In this document: positions 17,923-26,904 of the stretch, in pieces
How the letters are laid out: each line of letters starts with the position of its first letter
Numbering within the stretch: position 1 is the stretch's first letter
From: Alphaproteobacteria bacterium
GTDB lineage: Bacteria; Pseudomonadota; Alphaproteobacteria; RF32; CAG-239
Assembly: GCA_017528205.1 (NCBI GenBank)
Contig: JAFXPE010000026.1
Coordinates: forward strand, 1-64,000
Direction: 5' to 3'
DNA: 64,000 nt
Position numbers and translations under genes: made by a program
The notes under the pieces: model-generated
Seen by the model: the letters and a program-made list of their open reading frames with translations, nothing else
Told to the model about the DNA's origin: nothing
Database searches by the model: none

Positions 17923-19919
17923 AAAAGTTATGGCTGAAATTTAAGTTATACTTAAGCAATAATCTCGCGGCCGAACAAGAGCGGCTGATTGCTTGGTTGC
18001 CGTTTTGGCTGGCTCTTGGTATTGCCTTATATTTCGCCTTGCCGTATGAGCCGAACATTTGGCTGACGCTCGGTATTTTTGAGTTATGGTTGCTGGTGTT
18101 TTATCTTTGCCGCTATAAAAATATGCACCTGTTTTTTATTGCCGGAATTTTTATTTTCGGCGGCTTTCTGAATATTCAGGCCCATACTTTATATCACGCC
18201 AAGCGGGTGGAAAGTTTTGCCGCCCCCACGCCTACTTATCTGCGCGGGCAAATCAAGGATATTTCCGTTTCGACCAAGGGCAAAACAAGGCTTTTATTGC
18301 ATAACGCCGCCGATTTTGACCAACCGCTCAAGGGCGATTTTCGCATTACCGTAATGCCGGCGCCGCAAAATCTGGCCATCGGCAAATGTGTCGAAACCGT
18401 GGCTACTGTTTTTCCGCGTGAGCCGTTGCCCGTTCTTAACGGACATCGTCTCGACCGCAAATATTTTTATGAAAATCTGAGCGCCATCGGTTATACCAAC
18501 AGCGAAACTTTTATTATCGATTGCCCCCCGCAACACCGCAAAAACACTTTTCTTTATCGGCTCAACAGCTTGCGCGGCAACATAACAAACTATCTCGACA
18601 ACACCTTAAACAACACCGAAAGCGGGATTGCCGACGCCATACTTTTGGGCGAAAAAACTCACATTCCGACCGCCATCACGGATAATTACCGCAATTCCGG
18701 ATTGGCACACTTTTTATCGGTTTCCGGTTTACACATGGGGGCCATCGCCGGCTTGATTTTCCTTGTCATACGCTTTCTGCTGGCTCTATTTCCGATGATT
18801 GCTCTGCGTTTTGACACCAAAAAAATTGCCGCTGTTGCTTCTTTGATTTTCAGCGCCTGCTATCTGCTGATTTCCGGCATGGCTATTCCGGCAATTCGCG
18901 CTTATATCATGACCACAGTTGTGCTTATCGGCGTTATCTTCAACCGGCAGGCCATTTCGTTGCGCATGGTAAGTTTTGCGGCACTCGCCGTGTTGATAAT
19001 AGCACCGCAAGCCTTAATTTCGGTTAGTTTTCAAATGTCGTTCGCCGCGGTTTATGCTTTGGTGGCTTTTTACGAAAGTTACAAGCGCAAACCTTATCGT
19101 CGCCGCGGTATTTTCGGCACCGTTTTCCTATATCTGAGCGGCATTGTAATCTGCGACTTTGTTGCCAGTTTGGCCACCGCGCCTTTTTCGCTTTATCATT
19201 TTCATCGCTTGGCACTCTATACTAGTTTGGGCAACCTGCTTGCCGGCCCGCTTATCGGCTTATATATTATGCCGACATTATTACTTTGCTTAGCCGCTCT
19301 GCCTTTTCATTTGGCGTTTTATCCGCTTAAAGCGCTCGGTTTTGGCATCGATATATTAAACCGCATAACCGACTTTGTGGCGCATTTGCCGCACAGCGTT
19401 TGGCAAACCGACGCCCTGCCGTTTTGGGGCTTTATTTTAATTGTGCTCGGCGGTTTTTGGCTTTGCATTTGGCAACAAAAATGGCGCCGCTTGGGAATAA
19501 TCCCGATTGTTATCGGCATTTTGCCGCTGTTTTGGCCTTCCGCCAAGCCGGATATGGTATTTTCGCCGCATGGCGCGGACATTTCTTTGCGCGACAACGC
19601 CGGCGATTTGGTAATGTTGCCGCGACAAAATGACAATTGGGTTAGAAACCTTTGGATTGAAAATTTACAGCTCAAGCCATTATCTCGTCGCGAACAGCAA
19701 AATTTAAACATTGCACAACTAAAATGCAATGAAACCGCTTGCGTCTATAAAAATGTAATAACTTTTGACCGTGCCGGAAATATTAAATTGAATAACCGGC
19801 AAATAGACAATTCCGCCGGCGGATATATTTATTTAACCCCCGAGCCATATTGGAAACCGCTGTGGAACAAATCTCAGCAACGTCCGTGGAACAATTTTTT
19901 TCAATCAATAAAGGAATAA
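17919..19919 (+). CDS. comEC: ComEC/Rec2 family DNA-uptake channel protein
   Basis: 666-residue polytopic membrane protein. An N-terminal DUF4131 region (about 30-170, with the first membrane segments) is followed by the competence domain, whose signature LSVSGLHMGAIAGL starts near residue 266 and leads into many membrane helices. The C-terminal part (from about 540) is short and hydrophilic and lacks a full metallo-beta-lactamase domain, as in many alphaproteobacterial homologues. The family translocates single-stranded DNA across the inner membrane. Its place behind lpxB is common in this class and does not by itself prove competence. Confidence 0.88.
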   Translation: MKKLWLKFKLYLSNNLAAEQERLIAWLPFWLALGIALYFALPYEPNIWLTLGIFELWLLVFYLCRYKNMHLFFIAGIFIFGGFLNIQAHTLYHAKRVESFAAPTPTYLRGQIKDISVSTKGKTRLLLHNAADFDQPLKGDFRITVMPAPQNLAIGKCVETVATVFPREPLPVLNGHRLDRKYFYENLSAIGYTNSETFIIDCPPQHRKNTFLYRLNSLRGNITNYLDNTLNNTESGIADAILLGEKTHIPTAITDNYRNSGLAHFLSVSGLHMGAIAGLIFLVIRFLLALFPMIALRFDTKKIAAVASLIFSACYLLISGMAIPAIRAYIMTTVVLIGVIFNRQAISLRMVSFAALAVLIIAPQALISVSFQMSFAAVYALVAFYESYKRKPYRRRGIFGTVFLYLSGIVICDFVASLATAPFSLYHFHRLALYTSLGNLLAGPLIGLYIMPTLLLCLAALPFHLAFYPLKALGFGIDILNRITDFVAHLPHSVWQTDALPFWGFILIVLGGFWLCIWQQKWRRLGIIPIVIGILPLFWPSAKPDMVFSPHGADISLRDNAGDLVMLPRQNDNWVRNLWIENLQLKPLSRREQQNLNIAQLKCNETACVYKNVITFDRAGNIKLNNRQIDNSAGGYIYLTPEPYWKPLWNKSQQRPWNNFFQSIKE

Positions 19920-19923
19920 TCAA

Positions 19924-20520
19924 ATGGAAATGCTCAAAATATTGCTGAAAAATTACGTTAATGTCATGAAAAAATTTTATGATTACAAAGGTCGTGCCGG
20001 TAGATTGGAATTTTGGGGTTTCTTTCTGATAAACTGGTTTGTTATCCGCGCTTTAATTGCGCTCAGCGTTTGGCAAGATGCTTTTTCGTATTTACTGCCG
20101 ATTTACGGCATAATGTTAATTGTGACCTTTGCCGCATTGTTGGCGCGCCGCCTGCACGATACCGGCCGGTCGGCATTTTGGCTTTTGGGTATTCTTCTCA
20201 GCTTTGTGATGGCAAGCTCATATGTTCGCCCGCTTCCGGTAATTATCAGCAGCATATTGAGCCTTATCGCCGTCATTTCAGTTTTTTACATCGTGATTTT
20301 GTGCTTTTGCCCCAGTGCCAAAGAAAACAAATACGGCCCGACAATTGCAGAAACCAAGCGCGATAAAATCACCATATATGCCTGCATGGGTTTATATTTA
20401 ATATTGCTGTCATACACCTTTTGGGGCACTTACAACACCTTCAAAAACCTTGAAGCAAACTCCGATCGGGCCATAGTTCCCCTGGTTGTGGAAACGCACA
20501 CCCCACCGGATAATAAGTAA
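19924..20520 (+). CDS. DUF805 inner-membrane protein
   Basis: 198 residues with the DUF805 hallmarks: an N-terminal FYDYKGRAGRLEFW segment, about four to five membrane helices, and RLHDTGRS near residues 75-82 between helices 2 and 3. The conserved CFCPSAKENKYGP-type end of the domain is present at about 128. An extra helix follows at 150-170, so the protein is somewhat longer than the usual 120-150 residues. It starts 4 bp after comEC, so it is probably co-transcribed. Function of the family is unknown. Confidence 0.8.
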   Translation: MEMLKILLKNYVNVMKKFYDYKGRAGRLEFWGFFLINWFVIRALIALSVWQDAFSYLLPIYGIMLIVTFAALLARRLHDTGRSAFWLLGILLSFVMASSYVRPLPVIISSILSLIAVISVFYIVILCFCPSAKENKYGPTIAETKRDKITIYACMGLYLILLSYTFWGTYNTFKNLEANSDRAIVPLVVETHTPPDNK

Positions 20521-20592
20521 AAAATTTAATAGGCGTTAGCGCAATATAATGCTTGCAAAATTAAAAAACTTTCGTAATATGCATATTGTTAC

Positions 20593-20666
20593 GCGAGCGT
20601 AATTCAATGGTAGAATAGAAGCTTCCCAAGCTTATAACGGGGGTTCGATTCCCCTCGCTCGCTCCA
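20593..20666 (+). tRNA. tRNA-Gly (CCC)
   Basis: A 74-nt cloverleaf with acceptor stem GCGAGCG/CGCTCGC, anticodon loop TTCCCAA (anticodon CCC), T-loop TTCGATT and encoded CCA at 20664-20666. The outermost anticodon-stem pair is a G-A mismatch; otherwise the fold is regular. Confidence 0.95.
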
Positions 20667-20944
20667 ATAAAAAAACTCTCCCTCGCGGAGAGTTTTTTTG
20701 TTGGACAGAGGGGAAGCGAACCCAGAGTGGGCTGGAGAAAAGAAAAATGTCCGGCGGACATTTTTCTGACGACAGGCGCAGTTTGCTTTTGAGCAAGCTA
20801 GCTTTAGCAACGCGCAGCGAAAAATTGCAAACAAGCACACGAAATCGGGAGTTGCTTGCAAGCCGACGGAGTGCAACCGCAACGACCAGATTTTTCCCCT
20901 CGCTCGCTCCAATAAAAAAACTCTCCCTCGCGGAGAGTTTTTTT
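20649..20944 (+). repeat. 51-bp direct repeat of the tRNA-Gly 3' end plus terminator
   Basis: Bases 20649-20699 (last 18 nt of tRNA-Gly plus its terminator) recur without mismatch at 20894-20944. The 194 bp between the copies carry a segment (about 20775-20830) resembling the repeat units beside tRNA-Val (shared core GCTTTTGAGCAAG and CGAAAAAT). No gene is seen. The arrangement looks like a small inserted unit that rebuilt the tRNA end, or a recombination scar. Confidence 0.85.
20669..20699 (+). terminator. Terminator of tRNA-Gly
   Basis: The stem ACTCTCC/GGAGAGT is followed by seven T, starting three bases after CCA. Confidence 0.9.
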
Positions 20945-21180
20945 TACTACCAAATCTTACTTAGATGTTTTGCGATTACACAATTCAGCTGGATTATTTT
21001 GCGTCGGTCTTGCTCGCTATCGCTCGCTTCGGTCACTCGTTTTGTATGTTCGTTGCGGTTACTTCGTTGCCTTTACTCACTGACAAAACTTCGCCGCTTG
21101 TGGTAAAAACAACATTTTAAGGTTGTTTTTATCCTCGCGCCCGCTTTCTCGCGGCTTCTCATCCTCGCGCTCATGCCAAT
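20945..21180. repeat. Degenerate tRNA-flank repeat left of the integrated element
   Basis: No gene is visible. Read on the minus strand it holds an AAAACAACCTTAAAATGTTG hairpin followed by GAGTGACCGAAGCGAGCG. Both are recognisable variants of the repeat unit beside tRNA-Val (40302-40623). Before the element inserted, this DNA lay directly downstream of tRNA-Lys. Confidence 0.6.
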
Positions 21181-21206
21181 AAAAAAACCACTCGCAAGGA
21201 GTGGTT
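21181..21206 (-). terminator. Displaced original terminator of tRNA-Lys
   Basis: The stem AACCACTC/GAGTGGTT is followed by T7 on the minus strand and lies directly beyond the left attachment site. It presumably terminated tRNA-Lys before the element separated them. Confidence 0.7.
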
Positions 21207-21213
21207 ATTTTAT

Positions 21214-21259
21214 TGGTGAGCTCGGTGGGATTCGAACCCGCGACCCTTTGATTAAAAGT
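21214..21259 (-). other. attL (tRNA-Lys 3' fragment)
   Basis: 46 bp identical to 28198-28243. After 21259 the match to tRNA-Lys ends abruptly. Confidence 0.92.
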
Positions 21260-21329
21260 TAAGTGGGGCACGATAAAACAATGACTTACATTTAATTCTA
21301 AAAAATTGCATTGAATCACAAAATAATTA

Positions 21330-21358
21330 TTGACTTTCAATGACTTATCTATTACATA
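21330..21358 (+). promoter_or_regulatory. Probable integrase promoter
   Basis: TTGACT (21330-21335), 17-bp spacer, TACATA (21353-21358). The arm-type repeats at 21392-21431 lie between this promoter and the start codon, so integrase binding could repress its own gene. Confidence 0.5.
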
Positions 21359-21391
21359 TAATTACATAAAGATACTTATAATTCTTTTTCA

Positions 21392-21431
21392 TTTGCTTAC
21401 TATTTGCTTACCAGTAAGCAGTCAGTAAGCA
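21392..21431. other. Left arm-type integrase binding sites
   Basis: TTTGCTTACTATTTGCTTAC (21392-21411) is followed by two inverted copies of GTAAGCA (21414-21420, 21425-21431). The same 20-bp direct pair is found near the other end at 28128-28147. Paired short repeats at both ends are what the N-terminal arm-binding domain of this integrase class recognises. Confidence 0.7.
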
Positions 21432-21449
21432 GAAAATCGAGGGGGTAAA

Positions 21450-22691
21450 ATGCGTATAATTAAAAGCGAAGTCGATAAAATAAAGTTTTCCGATAAAGAT
21501 GTTTTTTATTGGGATGATGATTTAAAAGGTTTTGGCATTAAGAGCACCGCAAAAAGCAAAACGTATATTATACAGGGGCGCGTTAATAATAAAAGCGTAC
21601 GCCGCAAAATCGGCAATGTTGGTACATTAACACCGGATGAAGCCCGAAAAGAAGCGATTAAAACATTGGCGGAACTTGCAAAAGGCGTCAATGTGAACGC
21701 TGAAAAGAAAAAAGATAAATTAAAAGGCGTAACATTGATGCAGGCATATAATGATTATAAGAGCATTAAACGCTTGAGAGATACGACGCTTGAGGGTTAT
21801 GATTGCGCGTTAAATAAGGCTTTTAAGGATTGGCAGGATATAGAATTGGCAAAAATTAACCGTGATATGATAGAAAAGAGGTTTAAGGATTTAAGCAAAA
21901 CAACACCGGTAGCGGCAAATTTATATTTTAGGGCATTAAGAGCGATTTTTAATTTTGCGATTGAAAAGTATTTAATAGACGGCGAGCCGATTGTGCCGTC
22001 AAACCCGTGTAACAGATTAAATATTTTTAAGATGTGGAATGAAGTAAAGCCGCGCAAAAATTATATTAAACCGGCGCAGATAAAGACATTTTTTCACGGT
22101 TTAACCTTAAATGCGGATGATACCGAACATTATAAAGCGGTTAAAAATCAATGTATGCTTATTTTATTTACCGGCGTTAGAGAGCAAGAAGCCGCTTGTT
22201 TGAAGCGTCGTAATATTGATTTTGACAGCAAAACGATGACTTTTGAAAATACAAAAAATCACCGCGACCATATTTTGCCGTTTGGCGATTGGTTAGGCGA
22301 TTTTTTAGCGGATTTATGCAAAGATAAGAAGTTGAACGATTATATATTCGCGTCAAACAATAAATGCGGACACTTAAAAGACCACCGCAAAACGATTAAA
22401 AAGATAGCGGAAGAGTGCAAAATAGATTTTTGCTTACACGATTTGCGCCGCACGTTTGCAAGTATAGTTGAAAATGATTTGCCTTTTGACGCGTCGGAAT
22501 ATTTGCAAAACAGATTGTTAAATCATACTCAAAAGGATGTTCACGGTAAGCATTATGTGCAAATTGAAGAGCGGAAAGTAGAAAAGGCGATGCAGGCGGT
22601 TGAAGACTATATTTTGACGCAGGCAGGCGTTAGAGAGCCGGAAAAGGCGGATAATGTGGTTGATATAAATAATATACGGAAAAACGCATAA
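21450..22691 (+). CDS. int: Tyrosine integrase with arm-binding domain
   Basis: 413 residues. The N-terminal DUF4102-type arm-binding domain (about 15-85) is followed by a SAM-like core-binding domain (about 95-190) and a catalytic domain. The expected catalytic residues are visible: R244 (TGVREQEA), H330 and R333 (HDLRRTF), H359 (NHTQK) and the nucleophile Y369 (GKHYVQ). The ATG follows a strong GAGGGGG site. Adjacent to attL, it should catalyse insertion into and excision from the tRNA-Lys end. Confidence 0.93.
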   Translation: MRIIKSEVDKIKFSDKDVFYWDDDLKGFGIKSTAKSKTYIIQGRVNNKSVRRKIGNVGTLTPDEARKEAIKTLAELAKGVNVNAEKKKDKLKGVTLMQAYNDYKSIKRLRDTTLEGYDCALNKAFKDWQDIELAKINRDMIEKRFKDLSKTTPVAANLYFRALRAIFNFAIEKYLIDGEPIVPSNPCNRLNIFKMWNEVKPRKNYIKPAQIKTFFHGLTLNADDTEHYKAVKNQCMLILFTGVREQEAACLKRRNIDFDSKTMTFENTKNHRDHILPFGDWLGDFLADLCKDKKLNDYIFASNNKCGHLKDHRKTIKKIAEECKIDFCLHDLRRTFASIVENDLPFDASEYLQNRLLNHTQKDVHGKHYVQIEERKVEKAMQAVEDYILTQAGVREPEKADNVVDINNIRKNA

Positions 22692-22695
22692 AAAC

Positions 22696-22810
22696 ATTTT
22701 CCGATATTATCAAAAAATTTTTGTAACTTTTGTAACTTTGTTACCTTATCGGAAAATACAGGGTTTAAGCGGTAACAAAAATAAAAAATGCGGTTACAAA
22801 GGTAACAAAA
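22696..22810. other. Cluster of six GTAAC/GTTAC motifs, candidate replication origin part 1
   Basis: GTAAC at 22723, 22732, 22772 and 22802, and GTTAC at 22740 and 22793, sit in T- or A-rich DNA between int and the next gene. The first three are flanked by an inverted repeat ATTTTCCGAT (22696-22705)/ATCGGAAAAT (22748-22757). The region is AT-rich and gene-free. A second cluster of six lies at 26555-26648. Confidence 0.5.
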
Positions 22811-22939
22811 ACTATTTGCGGCGGTGGGGTGTGATGCTTTCCGCCGCTTTCTTTGTTTGTGGATATTTTAAAAAAGTGCTTAAAAATAAGTGAAACGATG
22901 TGAATATATGTATAAGGAATAATAAACGAGGGCGAATAA

Positions 22940-23443
22940 ATGAGCGAGAAAAATGAGGAAATAGCAAAACAAGATTTAATGGCTTTTATAAAATATTATG
23001 AAGAAAATGTAAAGCCGTTAGAGGAAAGTTTGCTTGAAAATGAATTTAAAAAAACAATAAGAAGGTTTAGCAAAATTGCAAAGAGTTTAAATATTGATGA
23101 TTATATCTTTGATGATTCTATAAGTAAAAATGAAAGAAAATTATTTTTACGCGTATATACAAATATATTACTGGCGTGTGGTTGCTTATGTGAAAAATTA
23201 AGTAAGAAGTTAGAAAATGGAAACGGCGGTAGGCAAAGCGGAAAAAATCATAAAGAAAATTTGCAACGCTTAAAAAATCAAGTCAAGGAACTTTATAAGA
23301 GGGATAATAATTTAACAGTAGCCAAAGCTCAAGTTTATTTTGAAGATAAAAAGGTTGCTTGTTATAATTCAATACGGGGTAAGACAACAAAAATAAAAAC
23401 AATAGAACAAGCGTTAAATGAATGTAAAAACACTAGTGTTTAA
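22940..23443 (+). CDS. Satellite protein of unknown function
   Basis: 167 residues, highly charged and mostly helical (Lys/Glu-rich), with no membrane segment or signal. The ATG follows GAGGG at good spacing. It sits between the GTAAC cluster and the AlpA-like gene, where regulators or replication accessory proteins are often found in satellites. The C-terminal third (AKAQVYFEDKKVACYNSI) could form a small helix-turn-helix unit. I do not recognise it. Confidence 0.65.
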   Translation: MSEKNEEIAKQDLMAFIKYYEENVKPLEESLLENEFKKTIRRFSKIAKSLNIDDYIFDDSISKNERKLFLRVYTNILLACGCLCEKLSKKLENGNGGRQSGKNHKENLQRLKNQVKELYKRDNNLTVAKAQVYFEDKKVACYNSIRGKTTKIKTIEQALNECKNTSV

Positions 23444-23508
23444 GATTAGGCAGTAGAGAACTTGTAAAACAGTAGAGCATAGAAATAGACAATAAAATAA
23501 AACAATGT

Positions 23509-23545
23509 AACCGTGATGATGTGAATAGCATTTTCACGGTTTTTT
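23509..23545 (+). terminator. Terminator before the alpA-like gene
   Basis: The stem AACCGTGA/TCACGGTT is followed by TTTTT. It separates the int/orf167 part of the element from the replication operon. Confidence 0.8.
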
Positions 23546-23590
23546 GTGCTTTTCACGTTGGGAAGAATTTATTTTATTGGAGTTTTGAAA

Positions 23591-23833
23591 ATGGCGGAAA
23601 ACATTATTGAATTACAAAAGCAATTTATAGCGGCGGATAATGAAGCGATGCTTTCAACGCAGATTGTGGCAGCATTTACCGGTTTGTCGGTTAGTTGGTT
23701 TAATAATAAAGCGTATCAGGGCGGCGGCATTAGATTTACAAAGCGATTAACAAAACGGCTTTATAAAAAGGCGGATGTTTTGGAATGGCTGAAACAGCAC
23801 GATAAAAATGTTAATTCAACGTCAGAATATTGA
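23591..23833 (+). CDS. AlpA/excisionase-like helix-turn-helix protein
   Basis: 80 residues from ATG at 23591 (GGAG upstream; an in-frame start at 23546 would overlap the terminator). The pattern LSTQIVAAFTGLS, then W...Y..G....F, then Y....VLEWL is the winged-helix fold of AlpA and MerR-like excisionases. In P4-type elements such proteins activate int and control excision. It is the first gene of the replication operon and its stop overlaps the upstream region of the Toprim gene. Confidence 0.75.
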   Translation: MAENIIELQKQFIAADNEAMLSTQIVAAFTGLSVSWFNNKAYQGGGIRFTKRLTKRLYKKADVLEWLKQHDKNVNSTSEY

Positions 23834-23841
23834 GGGCGGCA

Positions 23842-24738
23842 ATGGCGGATATAAATTTATTATATGACGCATTGACGCGGCGCGGCATAACACACCCCCG
23901 AAGCAATAAACCGAACGCAAGCGGTTTTTTGCGGTGGGGACGTAATAGCCGATATTTTGCCGCTGAAACGGACACCGGCGAGGGGTGGAACTTTGGCGAT
24001 TTTGTTGACGGTTGGAGCGAGTGCGTATTTGAAAAAGCCGAAAAGCCGTTAAGTGATGCGGAAATCCGAAAGCGTAAAGCGGCAGCGGCGAGAGCGCGAG
24101 CCAAAGCGCAGGCAATGCAGACGGAAGTTTGGGAAGTCACCGCACAAAGAGCGTTTAATTTATGGCGGCAGGCGCAAGCGGCAGATATGCGGCACGATTA
24201 TTTAACGGCAAAGCAGATACAAGCTCACGGCGCAAAAATGGCGGTTTATAACGGCATTAAATTTTTGGTTATACCGGCACGCGATACGACCGGCAAAATA
24301 TGGACTTTGCAATATATATCACCGGACGGAAACAAGCGGTTTTTATCGGGTGGTAAGAAAAAAGGTTGTTATTTTGCAATCGGCAAGCCGGACAAGCAAA
24401 TAATCGTTTGCGAGGGGTACGCAACAGGCGCAAGCATAAACGAAGCAACAGGGCACGCCGTAGCGGTGGCGTTTGATAAGGGCAATATTGAAAACGTAGT
24501 TAAATCGTTATTGGTAAAATATCCGGCTTATGAGATAGCAATAGCGGCGGATAACGACATAAAAGAAAACGCCCCGAACGTTGGCAAAGACGAAGCGGAG
24601 CGCATTGGTAATATCTATAATCTAACTGTATTTATACCACACTTAAAAACAGATAGCAAGTGCGATTTTAACGATATGGCGATTATAGAGGGCGCGGCAG
24701 CGGTTAGGGTGGTTTTTAATGGTATAAATAAGGGTTAA
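23842..24738 (+). CDS. Toprim-domain primase-like protein
   Basis: 298 residues from ATG at 23842 (GAGGG upstream). The N-terminal part (about 1-60) has the W..G D..DG pattern seen before the Toprim domain in P4 alpha-type and phage primases. The Toprim domain covers about 180-280, with the catalytic Glu in VCEGYATG (about 191) and the acidic pair in IAADND (about 237-239). It probably makes primers or supports replication together with the DUF927 ATPase encoded 4 bp downstream. In P4 these activities are fused in one protein; here they are separate genes. Confidence 0.85.
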   Translation: MADINLLYDALTRRGITHPRSNKPNASGFLRWGRNSRYFAAETDTGEGWNFGDFVDGWSECVFEKAEKPLSDAEIRKRKAAAARARAKAQAMQTEVWEVTAQRAFNLWRQAQAADMRHDYLTAKQIQAHGAKMAVYNGIKFLVIPARDTTGKIWTLQYISPDGNKRFLSGGKKKGCYFAIGKPDKQIIVCEGYATGASINEATGHAVAVAFDKGNIENVVKSLLVKYPAYEIAIAADNDIKENAPNVGKDEAERIGNIYNLTVFIPHLKTDSKCDFNDMAIIEGAAAVRVVFNGINKG

Positions 24739-24742
24739 GAAA

Positions 24743-26488
24743 ATGGAAGCAGTAAAACAATTTGAAGTTATAGACGGCGAAGCGGTGAAAAACGAGCGGA
24801 AAACGACCGTAACACAGCAAAACGCAGCGGAAGCAGAGGCGCGAAATATCGGTTATATATTAAAAGATAGCGGATTGTATAAAATACCGAATGAAGACAA
24901 AGAGCCGCCGTTAGTTTGTGCACGGTTGGAAGTTTTGGCGGAAGCACGAGACGAAAATAAAAAAGGTTGGAGTAAATTAGTTGAATTTGCGGATGCTGAC
25001 GGCGTAAACAAGCGGCTTTTATTGCCGAATAAATTACAGGCAGGCGATGGGCGCGAACTTTTGGAAGTGCTTTTAGATAACGGATTAAGGATTAACAATA
25101 TAAAGTTATTAAAAAAATACTTAAACGATTATCAAACAAGCCGCAGGGCGTTAATTGTAAATCGGACAGGTTGGCACAAAAGCAGTTTTATATTTTCAAA
25201 CAGCGAAATATTAGGCGAATCGGAAGAAGTGATATATTTTGACGGCGAAACAGCCGGCGATTGTAAAGAGCGCGGCACGCTTGAGGAATGGCGCGACAAT
25301 ATCGGTATATATTGCGCCGGAAACAGCCGGTTAATTTTGGCGGTTTGCGTAGCATTGGCAAGCCCTTTATTATATGTTACCGGACAAGAAAACGGCGGTT
25401 TTCATCTTATAGGCAATTCAAGCACCGGAAAATCCACCGCTTTAAAAGTTGCTTGCAGCGTTTACGGTAGCCCCGAATATTTGAAAACGTGGCGAGCGAC
25501 CGATAACGGACTTGAGGGCATAGCAAGCAATCGGAACGACACCCTTTTAATATTGGATGAATTGCGCGAGTTTGCGGACAGCGGCAAAATCGGCGGCGTG
25601 GTTTATATGTTAGGCAACGGCGCCGGCAAAACACGCAGCACACGCAACGGCGATGCGCGAAACTCTAAAAAGTGGCGAACTTTGTTTTTATCATCCGGCG
25701 AAGAAGATTTAGCCGATTTAATGAATAAAGAGAAAACAGCGCCAAAAGCAGGGCAAGAAATACGCTTTTTAACGATACCGGCACAAGCTAAAGATGCAAA
25801 ACACGGATTATTTGAAAATTTACACGATAAAGCAGACGGCAAAGAATTAAGCGAGTATTTAACCGGAACGGCACGCGTTTATTATGGCACACCGGCACGC
25901 GCTTTTATCAATGCAATCATTAAAGACGGAATAAACAATATAAAGCAGCAATATAAAGAATTTTTGACACGGAGTGAAAAGGACTATTTGCCGCAAAATG
26001 CGAGCAATCAGGTAAAACGCGCTTTTAATCGTTTTGCGGTGGCGGCATTTGCCGGCGAGTATGCAATAGCGAACAGTTTAACCGGTTGGCAAAAAGGCGA
26101 AGCGGTGGCGGCTTGTATGCAATGCTTTAATGATTGGATTGATTGGCGCGGCGGTTTAGATAATCAGGAAACAAAAGCAATATTAAATCAGGTGAAAGCG
26201 TTTTTTGAAGAAAACGACAGTAGCCAGTTTGAAAAATTGGGTATTAACGGTGAGCAAAAAATTATCAATATGGCAGGTTATAAAGAAAACACAGAAAACG
26301 GCGTAAAATACTATGTATTTACGACCGCTTTTAAAAAGCGTATTTGCGCCGGATTTAACAAAAGAGAAGCCGCGCAAGTTTTATTTTCTGCCGGTTGGTT
26401 AGATAAGCCAAAAGCCGAAAACAAAAAGATAAAAGGCGAATCGAAAAAGGTTTATTGGTTTAACTCTAAAATGTTTGAGAGTGAATAA
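24743..26488 (+). CDS. DUF927 superfamily ATPase, probable replicative helicase
   Basis: 581 residues. The DUF927 domain spans about 80-390, with Walker A GNSSTGKS (224-231) and Walker B TLLILDEL (about 268-275). The C-terminal third (about 460-575) is probably a winged-helix DNA-binding region. DUF927 proteins accompany Toprim or primase proteins in phages, satellites and plasmids and are taken as replicative helicases. It follows the Toprim gene by 4 bp and the next gene starts directly after its stop. Confidence 0.85.
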   Translation: MEAVKQFEVIDGEAVKNERKTTVTQQNAAEAEARNIGYILKDSGLYKIPNEDKEPPLVCARLEVLAEARDENKKGWSKLVEFADADGVNKRLLLPNKLQAGDGRELLEVLLDNGLRINNIKLLKKYLNDYQTSRRALIVNRTGWHKSSFIFSNSEILGESEEVIYFDGETAGDCKERGTLEEWRDNIGIYCAGNSRLILAVCVALASPLLYVTGQENGGFHLIGNSSTGKSTALKVACSVYGSPEYLKTWRATDNGLEGIASNRNDTLLILDELREFADSGKIGGVVYMLGNGAGKTRSTRNGDARNSKKWRTLFLSSGEEDLADLMNKEKTAPKAGQEIRFLTIPAQAKDAKHGLFENLHDKADGKELSEYLTGTARVYYGTPARAFINAIIKDGINNIKQQYKEFLTRSEKDYLPQNASNQVKRAFNRFAVAAFAGEYAIANSLTGWQKGEAVAACMQCFNDWIDWRGGLDNQETKAILNQVKAFFEENDSSQFEKLGINGEQKIINMAGYKENTENGVKYYVFTTAFKKRICAGFNKREAAQVLFSAGWLDKPKAENKKIKGESKKVYWFNSKMFESE

Positions 26489-26890
26489 ATGGCTTTATTA
26501 GATTTAGACGGCATTTTTGAAAAGGCAAAAAGTTATTCAAAAAATAAGTGTTTTTGTAACTTTGTAACCGATGATTCAAAAAAAGTAACCGAAAATATAT
26601 CGTTAAATCAATGTGATAATATAAAGGGTTACGAAGTTACAAAAGTTACAAAACAAAATCAATATATCGGGAAAAATGTTGATTGGTTTGAATTGTTTGA
26701 AGAACGCGCGGCAATTATCGAGTATGACGGCGGATTAAGCCGAATCGATGCGGAAGTCGAGGCAATTAATGAATTAGTATATAAATTTTGTGAAGTGAAC
26801 GATTGCAACGATACGGATTTTGCCGTTAGTGCATTATTGGCATTAGGGGTAAAAAATCCGTATCATAAGGCAGAATATAAACAACAATAG
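26489..26890 (+). CDS. Satellite protein overlapping GTAAC cluster 2
   Basis: 133 residues, ATG directly after the DUF927 stop. Its 5' half (26555-26648) contains six GTAAC/GTTAC motifs, so the sequence may serve both as coding DNA and as a binding site. The C-terminal half (about 70-133) has an acidic helical region resembling short proteins found downstream of primases. I do not recognise the family. Confidence 0.6.
   Translation: MALLDLDGIFEKAKSYSKNKCFCNFVTDDSKKVTENISLNQCDNIKGYEVTKVTKQNQYIGKNVDWFELFEERAAIIEYDGGLSRIDAEVEAINELVYKFCEVNDCNDTDFAVSALLALGVKNPYHKAEYKQQ
26555..26648. other. Cluster of six GTAAC/GTTAC motifs, candidate origin part 2
   Basis: GTAAC at 26555, 26563 and 26584, and GTTAC at 26627, 26635 and 26644, form an inverted arrangement with 8-9 bp between neighbours. 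The immediate context (TTTTGTAACTTTGTAACC) matches cluster 1 at 22696-22810. Confidence 0.5.
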
Positions 26891-26904
26891 CGGAGTAAAA
26901 AAAG

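Noticed and set aside
20561..20912. Minus-strand frames across tRNA-Gly and its repeat
   Set aside because: They are antisense to the tRNA and terminator, a common source of false genes.
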